From the NCBI GenBank assembly GCA_036250195.1, contig JAVHZZ010000001.1, forward strand, positions 398,526,117 through 398,590,116: a stretch of DNA of 64,000 nucleotides. The letters are read 5' to 3'. The notes under the pieces are model-generated. The model did no database searches, was not told where the DNA came from, and worked only from the letters and a program-made list of their open reading frames with translations. Numbering within the stretch: the first letter of the stretch is position 1; every line of letters starts with the position of its first letter. Origin of the DNA: Mixophyes australis. Lineage: Eukaryota; Chordata; Amphibia; Anura; Limnodynastidae. The translations under genes and the position numbers were made by a program. Below, in pieces: positions 12,581 to 23,520 of this stretch.

Positions 12581-12581
<1 letters not shown>
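12049..12581. other. Unassigned DNA
   Basis: Slightly GC-richer text without recognisable coding or repeat signatures, apart from short ACAATAAAT repeats at its start. Confidence 0.45.

Positions 12582-12614
<33 letters not shown>
12582..12614. repeat. (TA)n microsatellite
   Basis: An uninterrupted TA run. Confidence 0.95.
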
Positions 12615-12616
<2 letters not shown>

Positions 12617-13025
12617 AGTTAACCCGTGCATGATACTCATGCATTCTAGTCAAATCAAGCTACTTAAGGTGTTAAAAAGGTTCTTGTCATGCATTTGGGC
12701 CATAGCCCAGGCCTCAACCACCAACCACTCCCCACTGTCACCCCCCGCAACCATCAACCACTCCCAACTGTCACTTCTCCTTCAAGAAATATATATATAT
12801 TTTTTTAAAATATTTATAAACACTTTTAACAATTAATAAATTAAATTAACAAATTAAAAACATCTTAGTATACCAAATTTCAGCCCTTTCTGAATTTTTT
12901 TTCCCACACACACTAAGAATTTAGTAGGTCAGTGTATAACACCGCCCAGCAGGTGGCGCTGCAGCTTGGTTTTATTTTTTCCACACACACACAGACAGAC
13001 TAACACACGCCACTAGACATTTATA
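12615..13025. repeat. Unclassified interspersed repeat between AT tracts
   Basis: It begins 'aagttaacccgtgcatgatac' after a TA tract and ends near 'tttatattatagat' before another TA tract. There is no long frame. Framing by AT microsatellites and the ACACACAC motif near 12985 suggest a dispersed repeat, but I cannot name the family. It includes the CTCF-like motif at 12946-12960. Confidence 0.4.
12946..12960 (+). promoter_or_regulatory. CTCF-like core motif
   Basis: CCAGCAGGTGGCGCT matches the vertebrate CTCF core consensus CCASYAGRKGGCRSY at every position. It lies inside a repeat. Binding is not shown by sequence alone. Confidence 0.5.
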
Positions 13026-13043
13026 TTATAGATATAAATATAA

Positions 13044-13044
<1 letters not shown>

Positions 13045-13091
<47 letters not shown>

Positions 13092-13135
13092 AATATACAT
13101 ATATATACATATATGTATATAAATATACATTGTTT
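13045..13135. repeat. (AT)n tract
   Basis: A long AT/ATAC-type run. Confidence 0.9.
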
Positions 13136-13269
13136 TGCTATGCCTACACCCTTTGTACCTTCCAGGTACATTTTGTACAGGAATATATTGATGCATTACC
13201 ACCAACTTAATTTAAAAATATTAACATTAAAAACACAGCCAGATGGGCCACATATTAATAGCTGCTAGA

Positions 13270-13840
13270 GCAGCAATAGCACAAAACTGGAAGTATCAGG
13301 CCCCCCCCTACCACTACCAGAATCATCTCTAAGTTACAGTAGAGCTTTGAGATAGAAACAATTCCTCATCTGCATCAGCTCCTATCATGAGATGGTTCAG
13401 GTGGCATGAATACATCACAGATGGCCCCGGGGCTCCCCAAGATACTTCCGATTTCCCAACAGCTCATTCTCCAGCGGCCCTTATAGAATCTCCCCAGCCC
13501 ACTGATCAGCTCTTATCCCCTGGTACCCCTCCCATGGTGGAGACATCTCCGGATGATCAAAATGAAGGCTGATATGTCTTGCTGTATTTCTTTGGGGTTG
13601 TTTGTTTATTGGGGTTTTTTTTTGTTGGATTGTTTTGTATTCTCCTTTTATTTTTAAATGCGCATTGTTGATATTGTGTGCCTTATTTTAGTTTCAAGTT
13701 TAATTGAGTGATTCCTTTCCCCCCTGTGTGGGGAATCCCTATGTGTTTCCCTTTGTTTGTAATTTCTTTTCCCTATTCTTTTTTTCTGTACTCCATATAC
13801 CTTTGAAAAAGTTGAATAAAAATATTGATGCAAAAGAAAA
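13270..13840 (+). mobile_element. Possible LINE 3' end
   Basis: A 61-codon proline/serine-rich frame (13387-13572) is followed by a T-rich untranslated stretch ending in TTGAATAAAAATATTG and an A-rich tail. The arrangement resembles the 3' end of an L1/Tx1-like LINE. No RT motif survives, so this is tentative. Confidence 0.3.
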
Positions 13841-14475
13841 ATAAAAACAACAACCAGAAGTAACATGATTATTTTTAACAATCACAGAGAATAATTTTAG
13901 GAGAAAAATGGAAATGTTAAAATTAATGAGGGGATGGTCCCAGTAGTGATATTTCTGTCAATCTCAAGTGTGAAAATCTTCAACTAATCCCACAATCCCT
14001 GAAAACAAGGTACAGTTTGCAAAGGCTGAGTGTGGGGATGCATTTCTGTATATACTGGTTAGTCAAATAGCTGGATTTGTACAGTTTCAAATGCCCTGTG
14101 GAGTCAATTTTACCATTTTCTACATAAAACCAATGGACTTTAGTAAAATGGGGTCTCTAGCTGTAGAGTTATCATACAGGAAACTTATATGCCTTTTACC
14201 AAATATTAGCTTTTATGTACAGCACGTATAAATTGATTTTAGATAAAATGATCCATTATTCATTGCAATACAATTTTTTATGGTGCATCACTTTAGCCAC
14301 AAGCTTTGATTTGTGTAAAATATATTTGTATAGCCATAACAAATGGGTTTGTAACCCTTTTTTGTAACTGAGATTAATTCTGAGTGCTAATGTATTACCA
14401 TTCAGCAATTATCTTTGATCGGTCTAGTGCACTTTTCCCAACTTCAGTTCTCCATTATTTACTTAAAAATGTAGC
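13841..14475. other. Unassigned AT-rich DNA
   Basis: No supported feature. Confidence 0.5.
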
Positions 14476-15128
14476 TTGGGACTTCCGGTTGGTGTGCCTA
14501 CTTGGACAGACACAGCGAGTGTGAGCTCCCCAGCAGTACACCACACTAGTCGACCACGATAGTCTGACAGGGACGCTGTGACCACCTCGAGTCCTCAGGT
14601 GTGGGGCATAGGTACCAGGCTAGTGGGAGGCTGCTCCCCGCTGGCGCTCTGTGCGCATCTCACTGAAATCTGGTCCTTTCATCAGCAGACGCAGCTCTGA
14701 CAGTCATTTTGGACCCCACGGCTTGCCAGAGCCGAGTACTCTCTTTGCACTTCTTGGGCATCTGTCTTTCTTCCTGCAAGAACAAGAAGGCACTTCTGAT
14801 TGTCCACAGACCACTGACACCATGAGTTCCAATAAAATCCAAGCTGTACAAATATACTGGGATTCATACTTCCTAAATGGTGGGAAACCCACCCATCTTT
14901 ATCATAATCCACAGCTCTGACACTCTAAGTGCACTCATACACCCTTACACCCTTACACCGCTTCTCTGATATATATGCAAGATGTAAGAGAACTTTTTTC
15001 GCCTAATACCCCAGTGATCACAACAATCATTAAGAATAACAATCTGGATTACTTTTATTATTTGTAGGGCAGGGCAAAACGAGAAACAGCAGGTAGTTCC
15101 TAGCAGCACTATAGACAAATTTAAAACT

Positions 15129-15960
15129 ATGTCGGTGGCTCCCAAACAACACTGTTCTAAAGGTGAATGTAAGCGGGGGGATCCTGGTACTGCTTTGACT
15201 GATAAAGGGCTGCAACCTGATTCATATGACCCTACCGCCTGTAGTGCATCAGCTGAAGTTTCACTCTCTATAGGTGATTTTGTGTTTAATGTTAATTCCT
15301 CACCCATATCTTATGATGAAGTTGTATTTGCTATTCGGGAAACCATGGAACCTCTGATGAAGGCATAAGCTAGGAAACTTACAACTGCTTTCCAAGATCT
15401 GAAAGATCAGCTCTCACACACTGCGCAGCAAGTTCATACTAATGAACAAAATATTGGGGACAACTTCCAAGACATTGTAGCTCTGAAAGCCCAAGGTTTG
15501 TCTTTACAAAAATGCCAAAAACAGATGATAAATAAACTTGATGACCAAGAAAATAGGTGTCGATTAAATAATTTGCTCCTAGTTGGACTACCGGAACCTA
15601 TAAAAGGTCCTGCATTAGACAACTTCCTCTCATTTACCCTCCCGACTATATTGCAGATTCCAGATCAATGGTGATTGTTATTGAGTGGACCCACTGACTT
15701 GGCCCCCAAGGGATAATATGGGTCAAAGACCAGGAACCGTTATATTTAAATATTCCAATTTTACACATTTAGTGCCACACTTGTCTGCGGCTAAAAAATT
15801 AGGCTCCATAACCTGGGCCAATGGACAACTTCTTTTATTTCAGGACTATTCTGCTGAGGCTACCAGAGCCAGGAAGGAATTTTACCTGATATACACAACG
15901 ATGACCACCACAAGTAGGAAATTCACGTTGTTATTACCAACCCATCTAGGCATCTTTAAT
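15129..15960 (+). pseudogene. LINE ORF1 relic (L1-type RNA-binding protein)
   Basis: From ATG 15129 the first frame runs 79 codons to a stop at 15366-15368. The same frame then continues with a coiled-coil-like stretch, and the phrase DDQENRCRLNNLLLVGLPEP (near 15540-15600) matches the conserved start of the L1 ORF1p RRM region. The last part (15685-15960) keeps alternating fragments of the C-terminal domain. In intact elements ORF1p is the RNA-binding trimer of the retrotransposition particle. Here several stops and indels make it non-functional. Confidence 0.7.
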
Positions 15961-16057
15961 GGTTAAGATTTCAAGGATTTCATGACTGTAGATGACACAA
16001 GCTTCTTACTTGGATGAAGAAGAGGGGACGTCTGCACTACCTTCTGTGGTTCCAGCT

Positions 16058-16269
16058 GATATTTGACCTGATTGCGTAAATCTTGGCTCTCACCAGAATA
16101 CTGAACATTTCTTACCGTAACTATTAACAATGTTATCCTACAACATTCTTCTTATTTTTTGACTAGTTCTATTTTCTTGTTTGTCTTTGTTGTCTAGGAA
16201 TGCTTCTAGAAATCTGACATAATTGATTTGATATGAGGTATCAGCACGACCCTTTCTGAGTGTTTTGTT
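16058..16269 (+). repeat. Inter-ORF segment, copy 1 of internal duplication
   Basis: It begins GATATTTGACCTGATTG and ends near CCTTTCTGAGTG. It is about 95% identical by eye to 17595-17808. This copy is in the expected place between ORF1 and ORF2. Confidence 0.85.
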
Positions 16270-16784
16270 CCTTTTGCTTTCTTATTATAATACCTAGGGG
16301 TATACTTTTGCCTTAATAACCACACTTGTTTTACTGTGCTGTATTAATACTTCTATTCATGCTCCACTTCTTTTCAAGCACCATTAATATTGTTACTATT
16401 ATTGTTATTGATATTTTTAATGGATACTTTTGAATTGAATTTTTTGACTCCATGGTTATCTTGCAGCCTTGAGCGAGTGACATTTGTTGTGATCCGGGGT
16501 TTTCTCCATATCTGGATGATTTTCTTAATCTCAGTTACACCCTCACTTGCGACACCTTACCCCAATTTCACGATTTCCCATATCTTCTATATTTTGATTG
16601 TAAGACTTTTCTTGTATTGAGCTTTTTTATACTGTTTTTCTTCACACTAATCACGGAGCTCCACCTTTTGTTTCGATCTGATGGGGTGTCAGGGGGGCAT
16701 GGTTGAGTGGTTTGTCAGTGCTACATATTCTGATATTCTGATGTAATTTTATTACACATCCTGCAGAATTTTTTCTCGTGACTG

Positions 16785-19400
16785 AACTTAAATTCTCCTC
16801 ATGGAATGTAGGTGGTATTAATTCTCCCATGAATCATAGGAAAATACTTATATTAATACACTACAGTCTGACGTTACTTTCCTACAAGAGACACATTTGA
16901 TGGCTCTTGAACACAAAATGCTGCATCAGACTGTATTAGCATATACCTAGTATAACTCCAAGTCCATGGTGGTAACAATCCTACTCCTAGTCAGGAAGGA
17001 TCTCCAAGTAGATATACATCATAAATATACTGGCACTTCTGGGAAACTTGTGCTACTGGATATCTCCATTGAAGGGGCGCATTATATGTTATGTAAAATC
17101 TATGCCACAAATGATTACAGTAAACTCTTCTTTCTCAGTGTACTTAGTCTACTATATCCTTATATTGATATGAATATTGTACTCGGAGGCAATTTTAATA
17201 TAGTAGCCTTTTAGGAGCTAAATAGAACTGGAATTGCATGTAGACATAAATAATATTCACTTGGGATTCAACACATTGTCGAACAACTCCAGGATGTGGA
17301 TATTTGGAGAGTGAGAAACCCCACAACCCTCGATTATACTTGCCTTTCAGCAGCACATACCACATTCTCCCGCATTGATTTTTTCTTGATCTCTAACTCT
17401 TTTCTAACTGGGACACTTTCAACTAAATTGAACCAAAAGGTTAATCAGACCATGCGCAGATTTGGATTAAAATTGACCGTCACAACCGAGAGGGGGTATA
17501 TCATCATTGAAGATTCCATACTTGTTTAACAAATTTGGTTAAATTCTGGCATATGTTGGAGGCGGCATGGGCCACTTACCAGCATAACAACCAAGATATT
17601 TGACCTGATTGGTGGAAATCTTGGCTCTTACCAGAATACTGAACATTTCTTACCGTAACTATTAACAGTGTTATTCTTCAACATTCTTCTTATTTTTTTT
17701 ACTAGTTCTATTTTCTTGTTTGTCGTTGTTGTCTAGAAATGCTTCTAGAAATCTGACATAATTGATTTTATATGAGGTATCAGTACGACCCTTTCTGAGT
17801 GTTGTTCTAGCAGGCACCTAAGACGGTACTCAGTGGGGAGATATTCTCCTATACCAAATAATTCAAGAAGGACCAGTCTGAAGCATATCTGACGGCACAA
17901 AGAGAAGAGTGACTGACACACTAACTCATCTCCTCAAAATAAGATACAATACCACCAAAAGAAAGAAACTTTTGATAAAGTCCTATCCAAGATGGGGTCT
18001 TGTTATGTTAATAGAGGTAAATTTCAGTTCTATAAACATGGGAACAAATAACAAAGATTTCTTTCAAACTTCATCAGGGGTGACAGACCCAATGTTAATA
18101 TTTTGGCCCTTCTTGATGATAGTGGGACACTGAAGCATAAGGGAGCAGATGTCATAGAAATCTTGTCATTTTTATTAACAACTATATAGTCAGCCACAGA
18201 TAAATGTAACCAGGGACCAAATGGAAGGTTTTCTTAAACCAATTATGGCAGCAGAAATTATTAAGATGATACGGCATCTTTCAAGTCCCCAGGCCAGAAT
18301 GGGATGAGTGGGAAACTGCAAGATACTTCAAGTACAAATTGCGGATATATTGACAAGCCCGTATAATTCAATCCTACAACATAACCCACTCTTTTTACAC
18401 TTTAACAGTGCGATCATCAAGGTCCTCTCTAAACCAGGCAGAGATCCTATAGAATTCACTGAGAAGTTGAAAATTATATTACAATTCATTGTTTGGGACC
18501 GACAATCAGTAATCAATGACAGAAATATACTGACAACAATCCAGGAAATGATAACTTCAGGGACTAAAGATCCAAATCTTGTGATCTCCTTAGATGCTGA
18601 GAAGGCATTTGACCTGGTGACCTGTGAACATAAGTTTCACCACTTGCACAAATTTGGGTTTGGCAAATGTAAATTAGCATTGTTTGCTGACAATATGTTA
18701 TTATTGGTAAAATGATATGAAATTTTGCGTGATATAAGGTTAATGTCCATAAATTGTAAGCCAGTTATAAAATACATAACAACCACCCTTAATCATTGGA
18801 AAAAACCTACACCTTTTCCTCCGTGGTCAAAAGTTTTATATTTCCAAAATTGGCGGATATTTTGCAGATTCTTCCCATTAGTATAGCTAAATCTGATGCT
18901 CACCACTGTACTAAAATATTTTTTACTTTTCTTTGGCAATCTAAGAAACCTAAAATTGCTCAAGCCAAACTTACCCTCAGCAGAAACACGGGGGCATTGG
19001 CTGTACTAGCATCATGGCTTTCTCTCGGCCTGCCCTCTAGATATGCCTTTGGCTCCTTGACCATGAATTTTTCACTAACCAAAAATTAGAGGAGGAAGTT
19101 TTTTTACTCATGGGCCACCTTGCTGCATTTGACGAGGACACAAATCCCATATACTCTCCAACATAATATACTGTTCAATCACATTTATAAAGATCTTATG
19201 TTACTAAACAATACTGTTAAGACTCTACTAACGCTAAGTTTATTATTCTTTGGGGAAACCCAGCTTTTGCCCATAGTTAGATAATGTAAGTTTCCTCGAA
19301 AGGAAGGAAAAAGGAATCACGGCTATTAAAAACATTTGTGATCCTGGAGTCACATTATACACATTCCAACAACTTAGGAGAGAAAAAAAATCTTCCAAAT
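16785..19400 (+). pseudogene. LINE ORF2 relic (endonuclease + reverse transcriptase)
   Basis: The endonuclease start reads LKFSSWNVGGINSP near 16787, followed by a GGNFN motif near 17190 (GGDFN in active enzymes) and a FSRIDFFLISN motif near 17368. After the inserted duplication, reverse transcriptase signatures appear: SLDAEKAFD near 18590 and LFADNMLLLV near 18680 (an altered F-A-D-D box). The C-terminal FLWQSKKPKIA segment is near 18940. ORF2 normally nicks DNA and primes reverse transcription. Multiple frameshifts, stops and the altered RT box show it is dead. Confidence 0.75.
17595..17808 (+). repeat. Inter-ORF segment, copy 2, inside ORF2
   Basis: A direct copy of 16058-16269, misplaced between the endonuclease and RT parts of ORF2. 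It interrupts coding sequence that continues at about 17809. Confidence 0.85.
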
Positions 19401-19560
19401 ACTCAATTCTACATGTATCTACAAACCAGACACTATATTATGACCATTATTCACCATTATTCAAAATAAGATTACTTTACCAGAAACTGATAAATTTGAG
19501 ACCCTACAGCACTTTCTTGTTAGCAACTGTAAAAGATCCCGTATTTACGTCTTAATTGCA

Positions 19561-19987
19561 CATGCAATCTTTATCTTTCTATATATGTCTTTACTTGTAT
19601 AATATGACAATCTATGTGTAAGTACAATGTCTTAATTATGTATGTGCGTATGTGCCTGGGGGGCAAGCACGTAGCACTGGCCCATAAGTAGCGGCCCATC
19701 CTTAAATGGTGATTTTTGGTACAATATATATTTATCGATATAAAAGAGGCTATTTTAGTGTTGCTTAACCCAGCGATACTTTATTTTAAATGATAAATCT
19801 TAAATAATGAAAGCAAATAATGCAACAAAAACAAACCTCACTTTATATTGAATTTTTTTTTATTTTATATGTTCCTTCTCCCTACAGCACTTTATTTATT
19901 TATTTTTACACATTCCTGGCTGATTATAATGGGTATAAATCATATAGCACTAGGTTATATAATAATGTTCCATTACGATACTGAACA
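19561..19987. other. Unassigned AT-rich DNA
   Basis: No supported feature. Confidence 0.5.
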
Positions 19988-20250
19988 TAGGGGCTGATTT
20001 ATCAAAATGCAAAAAGCCCTTTTGCTTTAAAAACCTGGGGGTATATTTACTAAATTGCGGGTTTGGTGATGTTGCCTTTAGCAACCAATCAGATTCTAGT
20101 TGTCATTTTGTAGAATGTACTAAATAAATGATAACTAGAATCTGATTGGTTGCTATAGACAACATCTCCACTTTTTCAAACTCACAGTTTAGTAAATATA
20201 CCCACTGATGTTTTTGCCAGCAAAACAGCTTGTTTTTTTGCTTCACACTA
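19988..20250. mobile_element. MITE-like outer element hosting hairpin MITE
   Basis: GGGGCTGATTTATCAAAATGC on the left and 'tgatgtttttgccagcaaaacagc' on the right flank the intact hairpin MITE at 20037-20203. The text suggests one MITE inserted in another. The outer right end was not found. Confidence 0.4.
20037..20203. mobile_element. Hairpin MITE, copy 2
   Basis: The ends GGGGGTATATTTACTAAA and TTTAGTAAATATACCC are inverted. The arms carry GCAACCAATCAGATTCTAG and its complement, with AATAAATGATAACTAG in the centre. It is the same family as 3914-4089. A related decayed sequence lies near 34980-35140. Confidence 0.75.
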
Positions 20251-20352
20251 TATACTAATAGGGTTATTATTTGTTTTAGGGTTAACCTAAAACAAATATG
20301 AGGGGTGCTACTGGGAGGAGTAGCAGAGCACTAGGTGTCAATCTGACACCCT

Positions 20353-20780
20353 GGCCCAGAGCTGGATTAAGGCTCTGGGGGGCCCAGGGTACTTTAGACA
20401 GGAGGGCCCCTATGATGTAACATGGTTATCATATTAGACAAATACACAGGCAATACTGTGTGCACTACTGTTAGGTGCATGCCTTCACGAGTAAGTGTGA
20501 AGCAAGACATACCTCCCAACTGTCCTTCCAGTCAGACCAAATACTGACTAAGTGAGAATCATCGAAATTCGGGACTGTCCCACCAGATTCAGGACAGTTG
20601 ACAGACTGTCTTGTTCTTTCCTACCTGTTCTTGTCACTTTTACCACTTGTGGCTGCTGGTGACTTCAGATCAGTTGCTGCTTGTCTGAATCCTGGAATGT
20701 TGGGGGTCCTAAAACGGGTACATTAAATTTAGAAAACTCCAACCAGCCCGATGTTAAATCAAAATAGCACCCACGTTTTA
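20353..20780. mobile_element. 5' fragment of hAT-1 family
   Basis: It begins CAGAGCTGGATTAAGGCTC and follows hAT-1 (8429 onward) through 'acacaggcaatactgtgtg', 'cctcccaactgtcctt' and 'aatttagaaaactccaacc'. It stops at an AT microsatellite. The right end is missing. Confidence 0.75.
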
Positions 20781-20799
20781 TATATATATGTGTATATAT

Positions 20800-21125
20800 G
20801 TATACATATAACCCTCTTAACCTCACTACATTACCCTAATACAACCTGTTATACAACTACTCCTTGACCAACATTTTTGTGTGACAGGATCATTTAGCTT
20901 ATGAGCCACTTTTACCTTTGCAGTCTGGCTTGGCCGACTGCAAATGTAGACTTAACCCCATGTGTCAAACTCCCATTGTCCAATAGATTGTAAGCTTGCG
21001 AGCAGGGCTTTCTCACCTCTTTGCTTTTTTTACCCAGTTTCTTTATTAGTTTACTATGTTTGTCCCCAATTGTAAAGCGCTACGGAATATGTTGGCGCTA
21101 TATAAATAAATGATGATGATTATGA

Positions 21126-21127
<2 letters not shown>
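20800..21127 (+). repeat. LINE- or SINE-derived repeat with GCGCTATATAAATAAA tail
   Basis: The 3' part reads TGTAAAGCGCTACGGAATAT, then GTTGGCGCTATATAAATAAA and GATGATGAT repeats. This is a widespread tail of L2/CR1-type LINEs and partner SINEs. It has no frame. Related tails are at 6060-6126 (minus) and about 29975-30030 (plus, decayed). Confidence 0.6.
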
Positions 21128-21166
<39 letters not shown>

Positions 21167-21180
21167 TATATACATACAGA
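21128..21180. repeat. (TA)n microsatellite
   Basis: A TA run ending in TATACATACAGA, directly left of a hAT element. Confidence 0.9.
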
Positions 21181-22072
21181 CAGGGCTGCCGAGAGGGGGA
21201 GGGAGCGGGTACATTTTACCCGGGCCTGGCCATGCCGCTGATTTAAAATTTTCCTTTTTTTTTTTCATTTTGTATTTTGCGATATTTTTTTTTTTTTTTG
21301 CTGGGGGGGGGGCATCCGTTGGTGGCGGTAGCTGGAACGAAAACGCGTTGGGAGAACACTGAACACTGAGCACAATTGACTCTCGCCGGATGCCATCCAC
21401 TTCCACATTTGCGTTCCAGGTGCGTTCCAACAGCACCTAGGAAAGTCGACATTGGGGATCACCGGCTCCGGACAAGAAGAAAAAACTCTGTTCTATTGGC
21501 AGCACTAGAGGAGGACACTGCAGGGAATGCGTTAGGGTAAGATCCAGATCATAATACTTTTTTGTGCTCCCACTGCAATGTGCCTGCCAACGAGTTATTT
21601 CATCCAACTCAAGCAATCTGAAAAGGGCTATAATCACTAACCCACTGTGTTATCCATGTGGTATATCAATTACCTGTGTCATATCTCTTGTATGTTAATT
21701 TTAATCTTCATGTTATATCTCAAATTACAACACATACTCCACAATAAGAAAATCAATGCAACTCCGTGAGGTTACCTATATCTGCGCTTCTTATTTTTTC
21801 TGTACTATAGCAATCTATGACTAGATTATAGAAGCAGTATTACACTCACAATTAGGGAGCGCTCACTATTTTAAAAACATGTCATTAATTGTATGTTTGT
21901 GATGCAGATCCTTTCCTTAAATTTATTGTCTGTACTTTGCAGTTTTATTGGATAAACTATAGACTGCACAATCCCTTCGGATACGGCGCAAAACTTTTTG
22001 GGCTTACTCGACTATGAGGGGGGCCCCATGAATTTGTTGTACCGGGGCCCTGAATTCCTCTTGGCAGCCCTG
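21181..22072. mobile_element. Non-autonomous hAT (hAT-2)
   Basis: The left end is CAGGGCTGCCGAGAGGGGG and the right end is CCTCTTGGCAGCCCTG, giving ~16-bp inverted tips. The flanking 8-mers CATACAGA (21173-21180) and CATACAAA (22073-22080) match at 7 of 8. There is no transposase; a poly-T and G-run segment lies near 21250-21312. The last ~80 bp are nearly identical to the end of 27802-29265, so both belong to one family. Confidence 0.88.
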
Positions 22073-22080
22073 CATACAAA

Positions 22081-22119
22081 TACATATACATACATATACA
22101 TATACATATAAATACATAT

Positions 22120-22180
<61 letters not shown>
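22081..22180. repeat. ATAC/AT microsatellite
   Basis: ATACAT units grade into a long AT run at about 22122-22172. Confidence 0.9.
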
Positions 22181-23326
22181 ACATTATTCCAGTACATATA
22201 CTCTAGTACTCTTAATGAAAGTAGTTTTGGTTGTTACTCAGATCAAGTGGGTCATCCCAAAGGTTACAACAGTTCGGCACTGCGTTCTGTCGGGTACGTG
22301 CACATTGTTTCAAATTCAGATTCAAGTATAGCTCTGTGGAAAAGATTTACTTGCAAAAAAATATTAAAAAGTTATGGCAAAGTATTTTAAATTGTCAGGA
22401 ACTAATGTTCTAAAGCACATAAATCAAACTATATCCTTCTTAAATTTCCTTACTATATTTTCTTCCCTTTCATTTTAAAGAGTCTTACATCACCACTTAA
22501 TAGTTGCGGTATTGATAATTGTAACAATAAAAAGTAAAATGCCTGTGTGTACCTTGGAATTTAGATGAACGGACAGGTTCAGCAAAATGCAAACATTTTT
22601 TGCTTGTCAGTGACCTGAGAATTACTTTGAGGAAAAATGTGCTAATAAATTTGTGGTATCCTTACAACAATCAGAGGCTGACAAGACACATAAGCCAGGT
22701 TACCAATTTCTATCCTACAACATACATTTATTGAGGGGGTCTTACAATGCTCATTAAACTGAGTCATGGTAAATATTGCCTCTGCAGGTTCCAAATTTCT
22801 TGTGTATATTTATATAGTAAAAAAACAAAACAGGTGCTCACACGTTTTATAGAGAAATAATCTGGGAATTGGTGTTTTTCAACAAAAAGGTGAGAAAGGT
22901 GACCTAAGCTAAGAAATATCAATACATGCTGCAATCCTGATGTTCCAGATATAATCACTGCAAATTGCTACTATTAGGCCCAAAGTGACTGCTTATGCAA
23001 ATTAGCATCTGTTTAAAATCCATAAGCTATTATTTGGCACTCTTGAAAAGTGTGTTCAGAAGATGAACGCAACCTGACTATGTGTGCAGTCATTGTTTGA
23101 CCAAAGTAATAGTGACCCCTAAAATTTGGCTGTTCGGTGCTCGGGCTGAACAACTGTATGTTCCCATATATGTGTACCTTGACATCATAACTGAAAAACA
23201 GTAGAAAATAAAAAAGTTAGAAGCATTCCTAATGAAGGGAACATTAAGAGTTGTGGGAGTGGGCATATGGATATATAATGTGCTCTAGCATTGTTTTATG
23301 TGTGTTACCTCTGACCATCGTTAAGG
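22181..23326. other. Unassigned DNA
   Basis: No recognisable gene, RNA or repeat end. Confidence 0.5.
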
Positions 23327-23520
23327 CCAGTGGAGTAACTACCACTGTGGCTGTCCATGTGGCAGCTATGAGGTCCAGTAGTGCTGATGGACCCAACTAC
23401 AGCTTCTTAAGTCCCTGTCTAAGATTATTGCTTTCTTGCCTGAGCCTGTTCCTGGCATGGCATCTTTGGGCCCCATAGCAAAATTTGCTTGGGCTTGGCC
23501 ATATTGGCCCAAATTTTTAA
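23327..23520. mobile_element. Probable hAT fragment
   Basis: The text 'ccagtggagtaactaccactgtgg' to 'gggccccatagcaaaatttg' has the GGCCC-rich style of the hAT elements in this window. Ends and TSD are not preserved. Confidence 0.3.

Larger units (their letters stand above)
14476..19560 (+). mobile_element. Decayed L1/Tx1-like LINE (LINE A)
   Basis: The order is a 5' region starting GGGACTTCCGG, an ORF1 relic (15129-15960), an inter-ORF region, then an ORF2 relic (about 16785-19400) with endonuclease, reverse transcriptase and C-terminal parts. All frames are broken by stops and indels. The 3' end is uncertain because no poly(A) or TSD was identified. A 212-bp piece of the inter-ORF region is repeated inside ORF2. 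Confidence 0.8.

Noticed and set aside
14651..14920. 89-codon frame before LINE ORF1
   Set aside because: It lies in the LINE 5' region with open frames on both strands and no motif; not supported as a gene.
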